A stretch of 64,000 nucleotides of DNA from 39-52-133 sp035531075 (GTDB taxonomy: Bacteria > Pseudomonadota > Gammaproteobacteria > Burkholderiales > Gallionellaceae), in the NCBI GenBank assembly GCA_035531075.1, contig DATKTO010000029.1, positions 62,001 through 126,000 of the forward strand, given 5' to 3'. Positions 24,808-33,220 of the stretch are shown one piece after another (the first letter of the stretch is position 1; every line of letters starts with the position of its first letter). The notes under the pieces were generated by a model. The model did not search any database and had not been told where the DNA came from. It saw nothing but the letters and a program-made list of their open reading frames with translations. The position numbers and the translations under genes are program-made.

Positions 24808-25736
24808 CGCAACAGCGCAATGCCATGCGCGCCATGCTGCCACGCCGTTTCCATATCCCGCAGCTGCAAGCCGCCCAGCGCATAAACCGGAATTGAACTA
24901 GACGCGGCCAGCGCTGCAAAGCTTTCCCAGCCAAGATTGTCCGCGCCGGGATGGCTTTTCGTCGGCAATACCGGGCTCAGCAGCGCGAAATCCAGCCCCA
25001 ACTCCGCCGCGTGTTGCAGCTCCGCAGCGCTGTGGCAGGATGCCGCGCACAGATCGAAATCCGGCCTTGCCTCACAAGCTGCAAGCTGCGCCCCCGTCAG
25101 CTGCACCCCGTCAGCACCCGTTTCCATGGCCAATTCGATATCGCCATTTATCAGCACTCGCGCACCAGATAAATGAGCCAACTCTACCGCGCGCAACGAC
25201 AACTCACCCAGCATAGCAGACGACCAGTTTTTCTCGCGAATTTGCAGCAGCCTCAGACCTTTGGCAAGTGCCAGTTGCAGACGCTCAAGAAACACTTGCA
25301 CACCCAGTTCGGTAGCATTGCTGATTGCGTACAGGTGAGGCAGCTGCAGGGCGCGCATGATCGGCGCATTGGCAGGCAGAATGGGTGCTACCGATAGATC
25401 GGGCAGGCGCTGCCAGCTCAATAACTGACCCTCTTTGCCGTGGGGTTCGCCTTGCCAATCTGTTACACGGAAAAAATTCAGGCGCACGGTGGCATGGGGG
25501 TAGGTGAACACTCGTGTCAGCCAGGAATAGGCTGTTTTTACGTCTATGCCCAGCTCCTCATGCAGCTCGCGCAGCAGGGCGTGATGCGCTGTTTCGCCCG
25601 CCTCAACCTTGCCGCCGGGGAATTCCCAGTAGCCGGCGTAGGCCTTGCCCTCTGGGCGCTGGGCCATCAGGAAAGAGCCGTCTGGGCGCTGCAATATAGC
25701 GACAGATACAAATGTTAACTTATTCAATATAATCAA
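24795..25736 (-). CDS. Nudix hydrolase / ThiE-like fusion protein
   Basis: A 313-residue two-domain protein. Residues 1-130: MutT-like Nudix hydrolase with a full Nudix box, GGKVEAGETAHHALLRELHE then ELGI, likely to cleave 8-oxo-dGTP or similar. Residues 135-313: thiamine phosphate synthase (ThiE)-like TIM barrel with RLLQIREKNW, RVLINGDIELAMETGADGVQ and ALLSPVLPTKSHPGA. Such fusions are common in beta- and gammaproteobacteria. The ThiE half has diverged and may not make thiamine. It converges on yacG. Confidence 0.88.
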   Translation of the reverse strand: MIILNKLTFVSVAILQRPDGSFLMAQRPEGKAYAGYWEFPGGKVEAGETAHHALLRELHEELGIDVKTAYSWLTRVFTYPHATVRLNFFRVTDWQGEPHGKEGQLLSWQRLPDLSVAPILPANAPIMRALQLPHLYAISNATELGVQVFLERLQLALAKGLRLLQIREKNWSSAMLGELSLRAVELAHLSGARVLINGDIELAMETGADGVQLTGAQLAACEARPDFDLCAASCHSAAELQHAAELGLDFALLSPVLPTKSHPGADNLGWESFAALAASSSIPVYALGGLQLRDMETAWQHGAHGIALLRQAW

Positions 25737-25801
25737 CCAGTTGCGAATACACGTTATTGACTAAAAACTCATCGTTTCATGCATATTTTGAGCTTCTGCG
25801 A

Positions 25802-25848
25802 ATCAACTTCAACTTCGCCGGGGGCAGCCCGGCGAAGTTGAAGTTGAT
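25802..25848. repeat. Perfect 21-bp inverted repeat (hairpin)
   Basis: Arms 25802-25822 and 25828-25848 are perfect inverse complements of each other around the 5-base loop ggcag. The core ccgggggcagcccgg resembles the heads of the dispersed repeats at 59330 and 59925. It lies between the Nudix/ThiE start and the DUF815 stop. There is no T run, so it is more likely a mobile or RNA-stabilising palindrome than an intrinsic terminator. Confidence 0.75.
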
Positions 25849-25867
25849 GTTGATGTTGGTTGTAACT

Positions 25868-25899
25868 GCTGGGTATCGCTACGCTCAACTCCAGCCTAC
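25868..25899. repeat. Short dispersed hairpin sequence near the end of the DUF815 gene
   Basis: The segment starts gctgggtatcgctacgctca and ends ccagcctac. Its ends can pair (gctgg with ccagc) and its core resembles a dispersed proteobacterial intergenic palindrome that I recognise from memory. No search was run. Confidence 0.4.
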
Positions 25900-25903
25900 A
25901 AGA

Positions 25904-26756
25904 TCACATTCTCCCGCACCAATCCTTCGCAAACTGCCCCGCCACCCTCCCACTCCTGGACCCCCGCATCAGCGACCACTGCAACGCTTGCCTGCGCACC
26001 TCATCCGTCATCCCCTGCTTCCAGCCATGGTGCGCCAGCCAATGCCCCGCCACCGCCAGATATTCATCCTGCGAAAACGGATAGAAGGAGATCCACAAGC
26101 CGAAGCGCTCGGACAGAGAAACCTTCTCCTCCACGCTTTCGGCCGGATGCACTTCATCGCCGACGTATTTGGTGGCGAGGTTGTCCTGCATGTAGTCCGG
26201 CATCAGGTGGCGGCGGTTGGAGGTGGCGTAGATCAGCAGATTGTCGGAGAAGGCGACCAGGTCGCCATCCAGCGCGGCCTTGAGCGACTGGTAGCCAGGC
26301 TCGTCGGCATTGAAGGAGAGGTCGTCGCAATACAGGATGAAACGCTCGGCTCTGCCCTGCACCAGCCCGACGATGTGACAGATCGATCAGACCCTGCTTG
26401 TCGATCTGGATCACTCGCAGGCCCTGCGCGGCGTATTCGTTCAGCAGTGCTTTGACCAGCGACGACTTGCCGGTGCCGCGCGCACCGGACAGCAGCACGT
26501 TGTTGGCGGTGCCGCCGCGCACGAATTGCAGGGTGTTCTGCTGGATGCGTTGTTTCTGGTCGTCGATGCCGAGCAGGTCGGCGAGGGCGATGCGCTGGAA
26601 GTTAGGCACCGGATGCAGGCTGCGCTGTGCGTGATCCCAGCGTAAGGCTGCGGCAGCCTGCCAGTCCGGCGCTTGCGGCTGTGCACCGAGCAGGATGCTT
26701 TCCAAGCGGGAGAGTAGGCCTTCAGCGCGATCAAGAAAACGTTCTAGTTTGTCCAT
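25904..26756 (-). pseudogene. DUF815-family AAA ATPase, split by a frameshift
   Basis: Two overlapping frames together make one DUF815 (PF05673) ATPase of about 284 residues. The first (from ATG 26756) holds the P-loop LLSGARGTGKSSLVKALL and runs to IDKQGLIDL. The second, in another frame, continues IVGLVQGRAERFILYCDDLSF (Walker B) to the end at 25904. The switch falls at about 26372-26385, where one extra or two missing bases would restore a single protein. Either a recent inactivating mutation or a sequencing or assembly error; both halves remain well conserved, which fits a very recent event. Confidence 0.8.
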
Positions 26757-26766
26757 GCTATTTTGG

Positions 26767-26888
26767 CCGTCATTCCCCGCGCAGGCGGGAATCCATATAA
26801 TTAAAAAACCCGCATAGCGAACAAAATCAGCTTGGCTGCTGCGCAGAACCTTTATATCGCTGGATTCCCGCCTGCGCGGGAATGACGG
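26767..26888. repeat. REPIN-like element (two REP palindromes, inverted)
   Basis: The left arm (26767-26795) and the right arm (26861-26888) are inverse complements except for one extra C. Each arm is itself a palindrome around ttcccgcctgcgcgggaa. Such REP doublets (REPIN-type) are moved by RAYT transposases. It lies directly after argJ and before the DUF815 gene and may end the argJ transcript. Confidence 0.75.
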
Positions 26889-26889
26889 G

Positions 26890-28119
26890 TCAGCTTCTGT
26901 AGCTGGCGTTGATCTTCACGTAGTCGTAGGAGAAGTCGCAGGTCCACACGGTGGCTGCTTCCGCGCCACGCCCCAGCACCACGCGGATGGCGATGTCGCT
27001 CTGCTGCATGATGCGCTGGCCGTCTTCCTCGCGGTAGCTCGCGGCCCGTCCGCCATTTTCGGCGACCAGCACGTCGTCCAGATACATCTGGATGCGCTGC
27101 ACATCCAGGTCGGCCACGCCGGCATAACCGATTGCCGCAAGGATGCGGCCGAGGTTGGGGTCAGAGGCAAAGAAGGCAGTCTTGACCAGTGGCGAGCGTG
27201 CCACGGCATAGGCGATCTGCTTGCACTCGGCCCTGCTTTTGCCGCCTTCAACCTTGACCGTGATGAATTTGGTCGCGCCCTCGCCATCGCGCACGATGGC
27301 CTGCGCCAGAAAGATTGCCACTTCAGTTACGGCAGCCTGCAGCTGTTTGTATGCGTCGCTGTCCGCCTGGGTGATGGCCGCTGCGCCGCTCTTGCCGGTG
27401 GCGATCAGCATCAGCGCATCATTGGTTGAGGTGTCGCCATCGACCGTGATGCAGTTAAACGAGGCATCGCTGGCCTGGCTCACCATCTGCTGCAGCATCG
27501 GCTGCGCCACCGCCGCGTCGGTCGCGATATAACCCAGCATGGTCGCCATGTTGGGGTGGATCATGCCTGAGCCCTTGGCGATGCCGGTAACAGTAACCGT
27601 AGCCCCGCTCAGCTTGACCTGGCGCGATATGGCCTTGCCCACGATATCCGTGGTCATAATGGCCTGTGACGCATCAAACCAGTTGTCCGCCTTGAGGTTG
27701 GACACGCAGCCGGGCAAGCCGGCCACAACCTTCTCCAATGGCAGCGGTTCCATAATGACGCCGGTCGAAAACGGCAGCACCTGCTCCGGGGCGCAGCCCA
27801 GCAGTTTAGCGGCGGCAGCGCACGTCGCGCGTGCGCTTGCCATGCCCTGTTCGCCCGTGCCGGCATTGGCATTGCCGGTATTCACCACCAGTGCGCGTAT
27901 GCCCTTGCCTGCCGCCAGATGTTCGCGCGCCACGGTGACCGGGGCGGCACAAAAACGGTTTTGCGTAAACACGCCTGCTACTGTCGATTGCACATCAATC
28001 TGCATCACCAACAGATCCTTGCGATTGGGCTTTTTGATATTGGCTTCTGTGGTGCCCAGCAGCACGCCATTAACCGGGAGCAGCTCGGCTGCGACGGGAG
28101 AGGTAAGATTAACCGGCAT
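26890..28119 (-). CDS. argJ: Bifunctional glutamate N-acetyltransferase / amino-acid acetyltransferase ArgJ
   Basis: A 409-residue cytoplasmic enzyme of arginine synthesis that recycles acetyl from N-acetylornithine to glutamate. It is made as a precursor that cleaves itself at an Ala-Thr bond: KGSGMIHPNMATMLG contains the new N-terminal threonine of the beta chain at about residue 190. Other family blocks: TQNRFCAAPV, VVNTGNANAGTGEQG and SDPNLGRILAAIGYA. It follows the cyclic-nucleotide-domain gene by 17 bases. Whether it also makes acetylglutamate from acetyl-CoA cannot be told from sequence. Confidence 0.94.
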   Translation of the reverse strand: MPVNLTSPVAAELLPVNGVLLGTTEANIKKPNRKDLLVMQIDVQSTVAGVFTQNRFCAAPVTVAREHLAAGKGIRALVVNTGNANAGTGEQGMASARATCAAAAKLLGCAPEQVLPFSTGVIMEPLPLEKVVAGLPGCVSNLKADNWFDASQAIMTTDIVGKAISRQVKLSGATVTVTGIAKGSGMIHPNMATMLGYIATDAAVAQPMLQQMVSQASDASFNCITVDGDTSTNDALMLIATGKSGAAAITQADSDAYKQLQAAVTEVAIFLAQAIVRDGEGATKFITVKVEGGKSRAECKQIAYAVARSPLVKTAFFASDPNLGRILAAIGYAGVADLDVQRIQMYLDDVLVAENGGRAASYREEDGQRIMQQSDIAIRVVLGRGAEAATVWTCDFSYDYVKINASYRS

Positions 28120-28136
28120 TTCTTCCTGCTTTCTTT

Positions 28137-28634
28137 TTAGTATCTTCCACCGGTACGGTGGATGTAATTGCTCATTTCCACGGATTGCATATTCATGCGC
28201 CGCACGATGCCATGCACATGGCGCACGATGCCGCGCATCACGTAATACACAATGGCAGGATTGGTGTTGAGCAAACTTTCAAAATTTGAACGTTCCAGCA
28301 GCAACACCTTGCTGTCCTGTTTGACTTGAACGGTCGCGCTGATCTGGGTCGCATCGCCGCCGACAAAAGTAATGATTCCTGCAATATCACCCGGCTGCAC
28401 CAAATGCAAGGTGGCTTTTTCACCCCTTACTGTCGCAGTCGCCTCGACTTCGCCAGCCACCAGTATCATCAAGGTTTTTTCCAGTCTGACGTCGTCCGGG
28501 CGCAGAAGATATTCTCCCGCCTTATAGTCATGCAAGGTCATACTGCTTGCAAGCACTTCAATCTCGGCGTCGCGCAATTCCGAAGTCAAATCGGAATTAT
28601 GCAAAACGCTCATTACCAGTTCGTCCGCTGTCAT
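28137..28634 (-). CDS. Cyclic nucleotide-binding-domain protein
   Basis: A 165-residue protein with one cNMP-binding (CRP-like) beta-roll domain at about residues 25-140 (YKAGEYLLRPDD, ILVAGEVEATATV, VQPGDIAGIITFVGG). No helix-turn-helix DNA-binding domain follows, so it is not a transcription factor of the usual type. The phosphate-binding cassette is degenerate, lacking a clear RxS/T. It lies between secA and argJ on the same strand. Function unknown. Confidence 0.8.
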   Translation of the reverse strand: MTADELVMSVLHNSDLTSELRDAEIEVLASSMTLHDYKAGEYLLRPDDVRLEKTLMILVAGEVEATATVRGEKATLHLVQPGDIAGIITFVGGDATQISATVQVKQDSKVLLLERSNFESLLNTNPAIVYYVMRGIVRHVHGIVRRMNMQSVEMSNYIHRTGGRY

Positions 28635-28655
28635 TGGTTTATTCCCCTTTAAAGA

Positions 28656-31388
28656 TCAACTCAATTTGCCATGGCACTGCTTGTATTTTTTTCCCGAACC
28701 GCAAGGACAAGGATCATTCCTGCCGACCTTTTCACCGCTGCGTATGAACGGTGTTTTCTCTTCCACTTGTGCTGCTTCACTTTGTCCCAGTGCTTCTTCA
28801 TAATCAGCGTGGTGATACTGAACATTTGATGGAGCATGAGGCGCTTCTGCAGCCTCAATATCCTGTTCGCTGCGAATTTGCACGTTCATCAGGGTCTGCG
28901 TCACATCGCTCTTGACGCTTTCCAGCATGTTTGAAAACAGCTCAAATGCCTCGCGTTTATACTCCTGCTTTGGGCTTTTCTGCGCATAACCGCGCAGATG
29001 GATGCCCTGGCGCAAATGATCCAGCGCCCCCAGATGCTCGCGCCAATGGGTATCCAGGCTTTGCAGCATGACGAGACGCTCATATCCGTGCATCACTGCT
29101 GCGCCTACCCGATCCACTTTAGCCTGATATTGTTGCTGCGCCGCTTCCAGTATGCGGTCGCCCAAGCCGTGTTCGTCGAGCTTTTTGTCCTGCTCCAGCC
29201 ATTGCAGCAGCGGCAAATGCAGCTGGAATTCGGCCATCATGGCCTTTTCCAGTCCCGCCACATCCCACTGCTCTTCCATGCTGTCCGGCGTGATGTATTC
29301 GCTGATGGTGCGATGCAATACACTTTCGCGCATCGCCGTAATCGTCTCGGAAATATCCAGGCTATCCATCAGCTCATTGCGCTGCTGGTAAATTACCTTG
29401 CGCTGGTCGTTGGCGACATCGTCGTATTCGAGTATCTGCTTGCGCATGTCGAAGTTGCGCGCTTCAACCTTGCGCTGCGCGTTCTCAATGGCACGGGTCA
29501 CCCAGACGTGCTCGATCGCCTCGCCTTCGGGCAGCTTGAACCTGTTCATGATCGATGCCACGCGATCCGATGCAAATATCCTTAACAGAGGATCTTCCAG
29601 CGACAGATAGAAACGGCTGGAACCCGGATCACCCTGGCGGCCCGCACGTCCGCGCAACTGGTTATCCACCCGCCGCGACTCATGCCGCTCGGTACCGATA
29701 ATATGCAGGCCGCCGCTCGCCACTACCTGGTCGTGTATCGGCTGCCATTCTGCACGCAGCTGGGCAATGCGCTGGTTGCGCGTTGTATCGTCCAGCGCCG
29801 CATCCATACGCACCAGCTCAATCGGCTTTTCCACATTGCCGCCCAGCACGATGTCCGTGCCGCGGCCGGCCATGTTGGTGGCGATGGTCACCATCTTCGG
29901 GCGGCCTGCCTGCGCCACAATTTCGGCCTCACGCGCGTGCTGCTTCGCGTTCAACACCTGATGCGGCAGCTTTTCCTTGTCCAGCAAGCTGGACAGCAGC
30001 TCGGAGGTTTCAATCGAGGTGGTGCCGACCAGCACCGGTTGGCCGCGCTGATAACAATCGCGAATGTCCGCTATGACCGCCTTGTATTTATCCATCGCGC
30101 TCAGATAAACCTGATCCATCATGTCGGCACGGATAGTCGGGCGGTGCGGCGGTACAACCACGGTTTCCAGGCCATAAATCTGCTGGAATTCGAATGCTTC
30201 CGTATCGGCGGTTCCGGTCATACCGCTCAACCTGCCATACATGCGGAAATAATTCTGGAAGGTAATGGAAGCAAGAGTTTGGTTCTCTTTCTGGATGGGC
30301 ACGCCCTCTTTCGCTTCCACCGCCTGGTGCAGGCCGTCAGACCAGCGACGGCCCGGCATCATGCGCCCGGTGAATTCATCGACGATCACCACCTCACCGT
30401 CCTGCACCACATAGTTCTGGTCGATGTGATACAGCACATGCGCCTTCAGCGCGGCATAAAGATGGTGGATCAGGGTGATATTTGCCGGGTCATACAGGCT
30501 GCCGCCGGCTGGCAGCAGGCCTGCCTGAGCCAGCAGCGCTTCCGCGTGCTCATGGCCGGCCTCAGTCAGCAGAATCTGCTGATTCTTCTCGTCGACGCTG
30601 TAATCCCCCGGGCCTTCTTCTTCATCCGGGCGAATCTCTGCTTGGCGCACCAAATGCGGCACCAGTTTGTTCATTCTGGTGTAGATATCCACATTGTCTT
30701 CGGCCTGCCCAGATATGATCAGTGGCGTACGCGCTTCATCGATCAGGATGGAATCCACCTCATCCACGATGCCGAAATTCAAACCGCGCTGAAAACGCTC
30801 ATGCGCCTCTGTGGCCATATTGTCGCGCAGGTAGTCAAAACCGAATTCGTTGTTCGTACCATAGGTGATGTCTGCTGCATAGGCAGACTGTTTGTCGGCA
30901 TGATCCATCTGCGACAGAATGACGCCCACTGACAACCCCAGAAACCGGTACAGGCGGCCCATCCACTCGGCATCGCGCTTGGCCAGATAATCGTTCACAG
31001 TGACGACATGCACCCCCTTGCCCGACAGTGCATTCAGATAGGCTGGCAGCGTTGCCATCAAAGTCTTGCCTTCGCCGGTGCGCATCTCGGCAATCTTGCC
31101 GTAATGCAGCACCATGCCGCCGATCAACTGCACATCGAAATGTCGCATCTGCAGCGCGCGGCGGCCGCCTTCGCGCACCACGGCAAACGCTTCCGGCAAC
31201 AGGGCATCCAGTGTTTCTCCCTGCTGCACACGCTGCTTGAAGCTGGCTGTCTTGGCGCGCAGCTCGTCATCGGTGAGCGCTTCGATTTGCGTTTCAAGTG
31301 CATTTATTGTGGCTACTGTCTGGCGATATTGTTTAAGCAGGCGATCATTACGGCTACCAAATACACTTTTAAGCAAATTGGAAATCAT
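28656..31388 (-). CDS. secA: Preprotein translocase ATPase SecA
   Basis: A 910-residue motor that drives proteins through SecYEG. N-terminal [18 protein letters not shown], Walker A [40 protein letters not shown]-like DEAD region, and [18 protein letters not shown] in motor domain 2. The C-terminal zinc site is complete ([14 protein letters not shown]), so it can bind SecB and lipids. ATG 31388. It sits between the cNMP-domain gene and an M23 peptidase gene, a normal betaproteobacterial neighbourhood. Confidence 0.97.
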   Translation of the reverse strand: [910 protein letters not shown]

Positions 31389-31454
31389 GTTCTAAATTTT
31401 CTGCTCTATGGCTATATATAATTCGGGACTACACGTTCAAATAACGCAAACGAC

Positions 31455-31499
31455 AAAAAAGGTGAGGGCTGTCATATTTAAAATAAGACACCTCACCCT
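31455..31499 (-). terminator. Rho-independent terminator after the M23 peptidase gene
   Basis: On the minus strand a stem starting ggtgaggtgtc and ending gacagccctcacc is followed by tttttt. It is just downstream of the M23 gene (stop at 31519) and before secA, so secA is likely transcribed from its own promoter in the AT-rich 31389-31450 stretch (tatatataat is visible there). Confidence 0.75.
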
Positions 31500-31518
31500 T
31501 GCACAAAATCAGCAAAAA

Positions 31519-32439
31519 CTAACTTGCGTTGTCTTGCAAAAAACGCACTGGATTTTGGGCCAAGCCTTTAAATCTCACTTCAAAATGCAAGTGATTGCCG
31601 GTTGAACGGCCTGTGCTGCCTACCAATGAAATGAGTTGGCCACGCTTCACTACCTGACCCAGCTTGACAATGAGCTTGGAGGCATGCGCATAACGCGTCA
31701 GGATATCGTTGCCGTGATCAATTTCTACTAAATTGCCAAAATCGGGGTGCAGTCCAGCATAAACAACCACTCCACTCGCCGCAGCATGAATCGGCGTACC
31801 CAGGGGAACAACGTAATCAACACCTTCGTGCATTGCACTCCTGCCTGTAAAGGGATCGGTACGCCAGCCAAAATTAGACGAATACCACCCGGTTGTTACG
31901 GGTGCTGCCGTATTGAGCATTTTTTTTCTCAACCTGTCCTGTTGCAGCAATGTTTCCAGCGCCGCCAATTTGTCAGCGCGGTCAGTCATTAATTCAGACA
32001 TATTTCCCAACTGTTTGTTCATGCTGGACAAGGTGACATCTTGCTGACCCGCAGGCACATAAACTCCGCCTTGTCCGGGCAATTGACTAAAATCTATCTC
32101 TTGCTTCTTCATGCCGGCAATCTTGACCAAACGCGTTCCCAAGGTATCAAGCCGTAACAAGCGCGCCTGCATTTGCCCCAGGCTTATCGCCATCGTATCC
32201 AGACTTTCGCGCAAATAGGCCTGCTTTTTCTGCTGTTCGTGGTTTTGTGCGCTGGCCAGCCAAGACTTCATCTCATTGCTTATTCTGCCTGGCTGCAAAC
32301 GAACAATTGCATATTCAGCTGCAAGAACGGCCATAATGAATAACACGAGAAATATTGCCGAAACAAACAGTAAATGTATGCCGCTCAGCGACACACTGCG
32401 AGTTTTTGCCAAATTACCGGAAACTAGAATAATATTCAC
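31519..32439 (-). CDS. M23-family murein endopeptidase
   Basis: A 306-residue membrane-anchored peptidoglycan hydrolase. One N-terminal membrane helix (about residues 20-45) is followed by a coiled-coil stalk and a C-terminal LytM/M23 domain. Zinc ligands appear in MHEGVDYVVPLG and HLHFEVRFKG. GTG start at 32439; the only nearby ATG is out of frame. The start is 30 bases from the divergent dciA start, so both promoters overlap. Beta-proteobacteria often carry such a gene between secA and dciA; a role in wall remodelling is inferred. Confidence 0.88.
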   Translation of the reverse strand: MNIILVSGNLAKTRSVSLSGIHLLFVSAIFLVLFIMAVLAAEYAIVRLQPGRISNEMKSWLASAQNHEQQKKQAYLRESLDTMAISLGQMQARLLRLDTLGTRLVKIAGMKKQEIDFSQLPGQGGVYVPAGQQDVTLSSMNKQLGNMSELMTDRADKLAALETLLQQDRLRKKMLNTAAPVTTGWYSSNFGWRTDPFTGRSAMHEGVDYVVPLGTPIHAAASGVVVYAGLHPDFGNLVEIDHGNDILTRYAHASKLIVKLGQVVKRGQLISLVGSTGRSTGNHLHFEVRFKGLAQNPVRFLQDNAS

Positions 32440-32469
32440 GATTCATACCTCAATTTATTTTTTGCTACC

Positions 32470-32901
32470 TTGCCTCAACGCCTGAATTCCTTTTTTGCAC
32501 GCAACCAGGAACTGCGCCAAATGTCTGGCAAAGTACGGCAACTCCGCGCATTTCAGTTGCATTATGAGCAAGTTGCACCACCCTCACTGTTGCGCTCCAG
32601 CCACGTCATACAATTAGAACATAGCGTTTTAACCCTGGCAGCAAACAACAGTGCTGTCGCCGCCAAACTGCGTCAAATGACGCCGGAACTGGTCAGGCAG
32701 CTTCAGCTACACGGCTGTGAGGTTACTGGAATTCAAGTCAGGGTGCAAGTTGCCTTGCCGCCCGTCACCCACACTGCCGTCTCCTGTTCGTTGAGTGCCC
32801 AGGGAAAACAGCAATTAAACGACTTGGCCAAAACATTGGGCGATTCACCATTAAAACGCGCGTTACAACGTTTGGCCGGAAGCAAGAAGGCTGGGCAATA
32901 A
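32470..32901 (+). CDS. dciA: DUF721-family protein (DciA-like helicase loader)
   Basis: A 143-residue protein of the DUF721/DciA family; DciA loads the replicative helicase in bacteria that lack DnaC. The pattern LRAFQLHYEQVAPPSLLRSS and LTLAANNSAVAAKLRQMTP fits the KH-like domain. TTG start at 32470 gives the usual MPQRLNSFFARN-type beginning; ATG 32521 would remove 17 residues. It is the only + strand gene between 25 kb and 64 kb. Its start lies 30 bases from that of the divergent M23 gene. Confidence 0.78.
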   Translation: MPQRLNSFFARNQELRQMSGKVRQLRAFQLHYEQVAPPSLLRSSHVIQLEHSVLTLAANNSAVAAKLRQMTPELVRQLQLHGCEVTGIQVRVQVALPPVTHTAVSCSLSAQGKQQLNDLAKTLGDSPLKRALQRLAGSKKAGQ

Positions 32902-32921
32902 GCGCGCAGGGCACGTCCAAG

Positions 32922-33122
32922 TCAAACCAGAATGCGCCAGCCTATTCGCACGTAGCGTTCCAATATGAACAACACGGTAAAGGTGAGCAGTGCGAACACA
33001 ACGAAACGCGCAATTTGCCAAGCCAGATTGAGATAGCGTCGATTTTGGGTGAACAGGTACATGCCACCCAACAAGACGATGGCAAGAGCAGACAATATAA
33101 ATAACAGTCGCAATATCAGCAT
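32922..33122 (-). CDS. Small two-helix inner-membrane protein
   Basis: A 66-residue protein with two hydrophobic helices (residues 3-24 and 37-55) joined by a basic loop (TQNRRYLNLAWQ). Similar small proteins of unknown function are common in this neighbourhood of betaproteobacterial genomes (recalled, not searched). It runs tail to tail with dciA and is followed, upstream on the minus strand, by a 98-bp gap and lpxC. Confidence 0.65.
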   Translation of the reverse strand: MLILRLLFILSALAIVLLGGMYLFTQNRRYLNLAWQIARFVVFALLTFTVLFILERYVRIGWRILV

Positions 33123-33220
33123 AGTCAGTAACCTTGCCAGACGCCAAGTAGCGTCACAAGCTCCATGGCTTACTGAAGCTCGGCAGACAGCATGTATACA
33201 TTGGAAGTTTTATAACGGGG

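Noticed and set aside
25757..26455. 232-codon + strand ORF over the DUF815 gene
   Set aside because: Runs antisense to a recognisable ATPase and through a palindrome; no own signature.
29682..30932. 416-codon ORF on the + strand inside secA
   Set aside because: Exact antisense of the well conserved SecA frame; the translation is rich in His, Gln and Arg as expected of a shadow frame and has no motifs.
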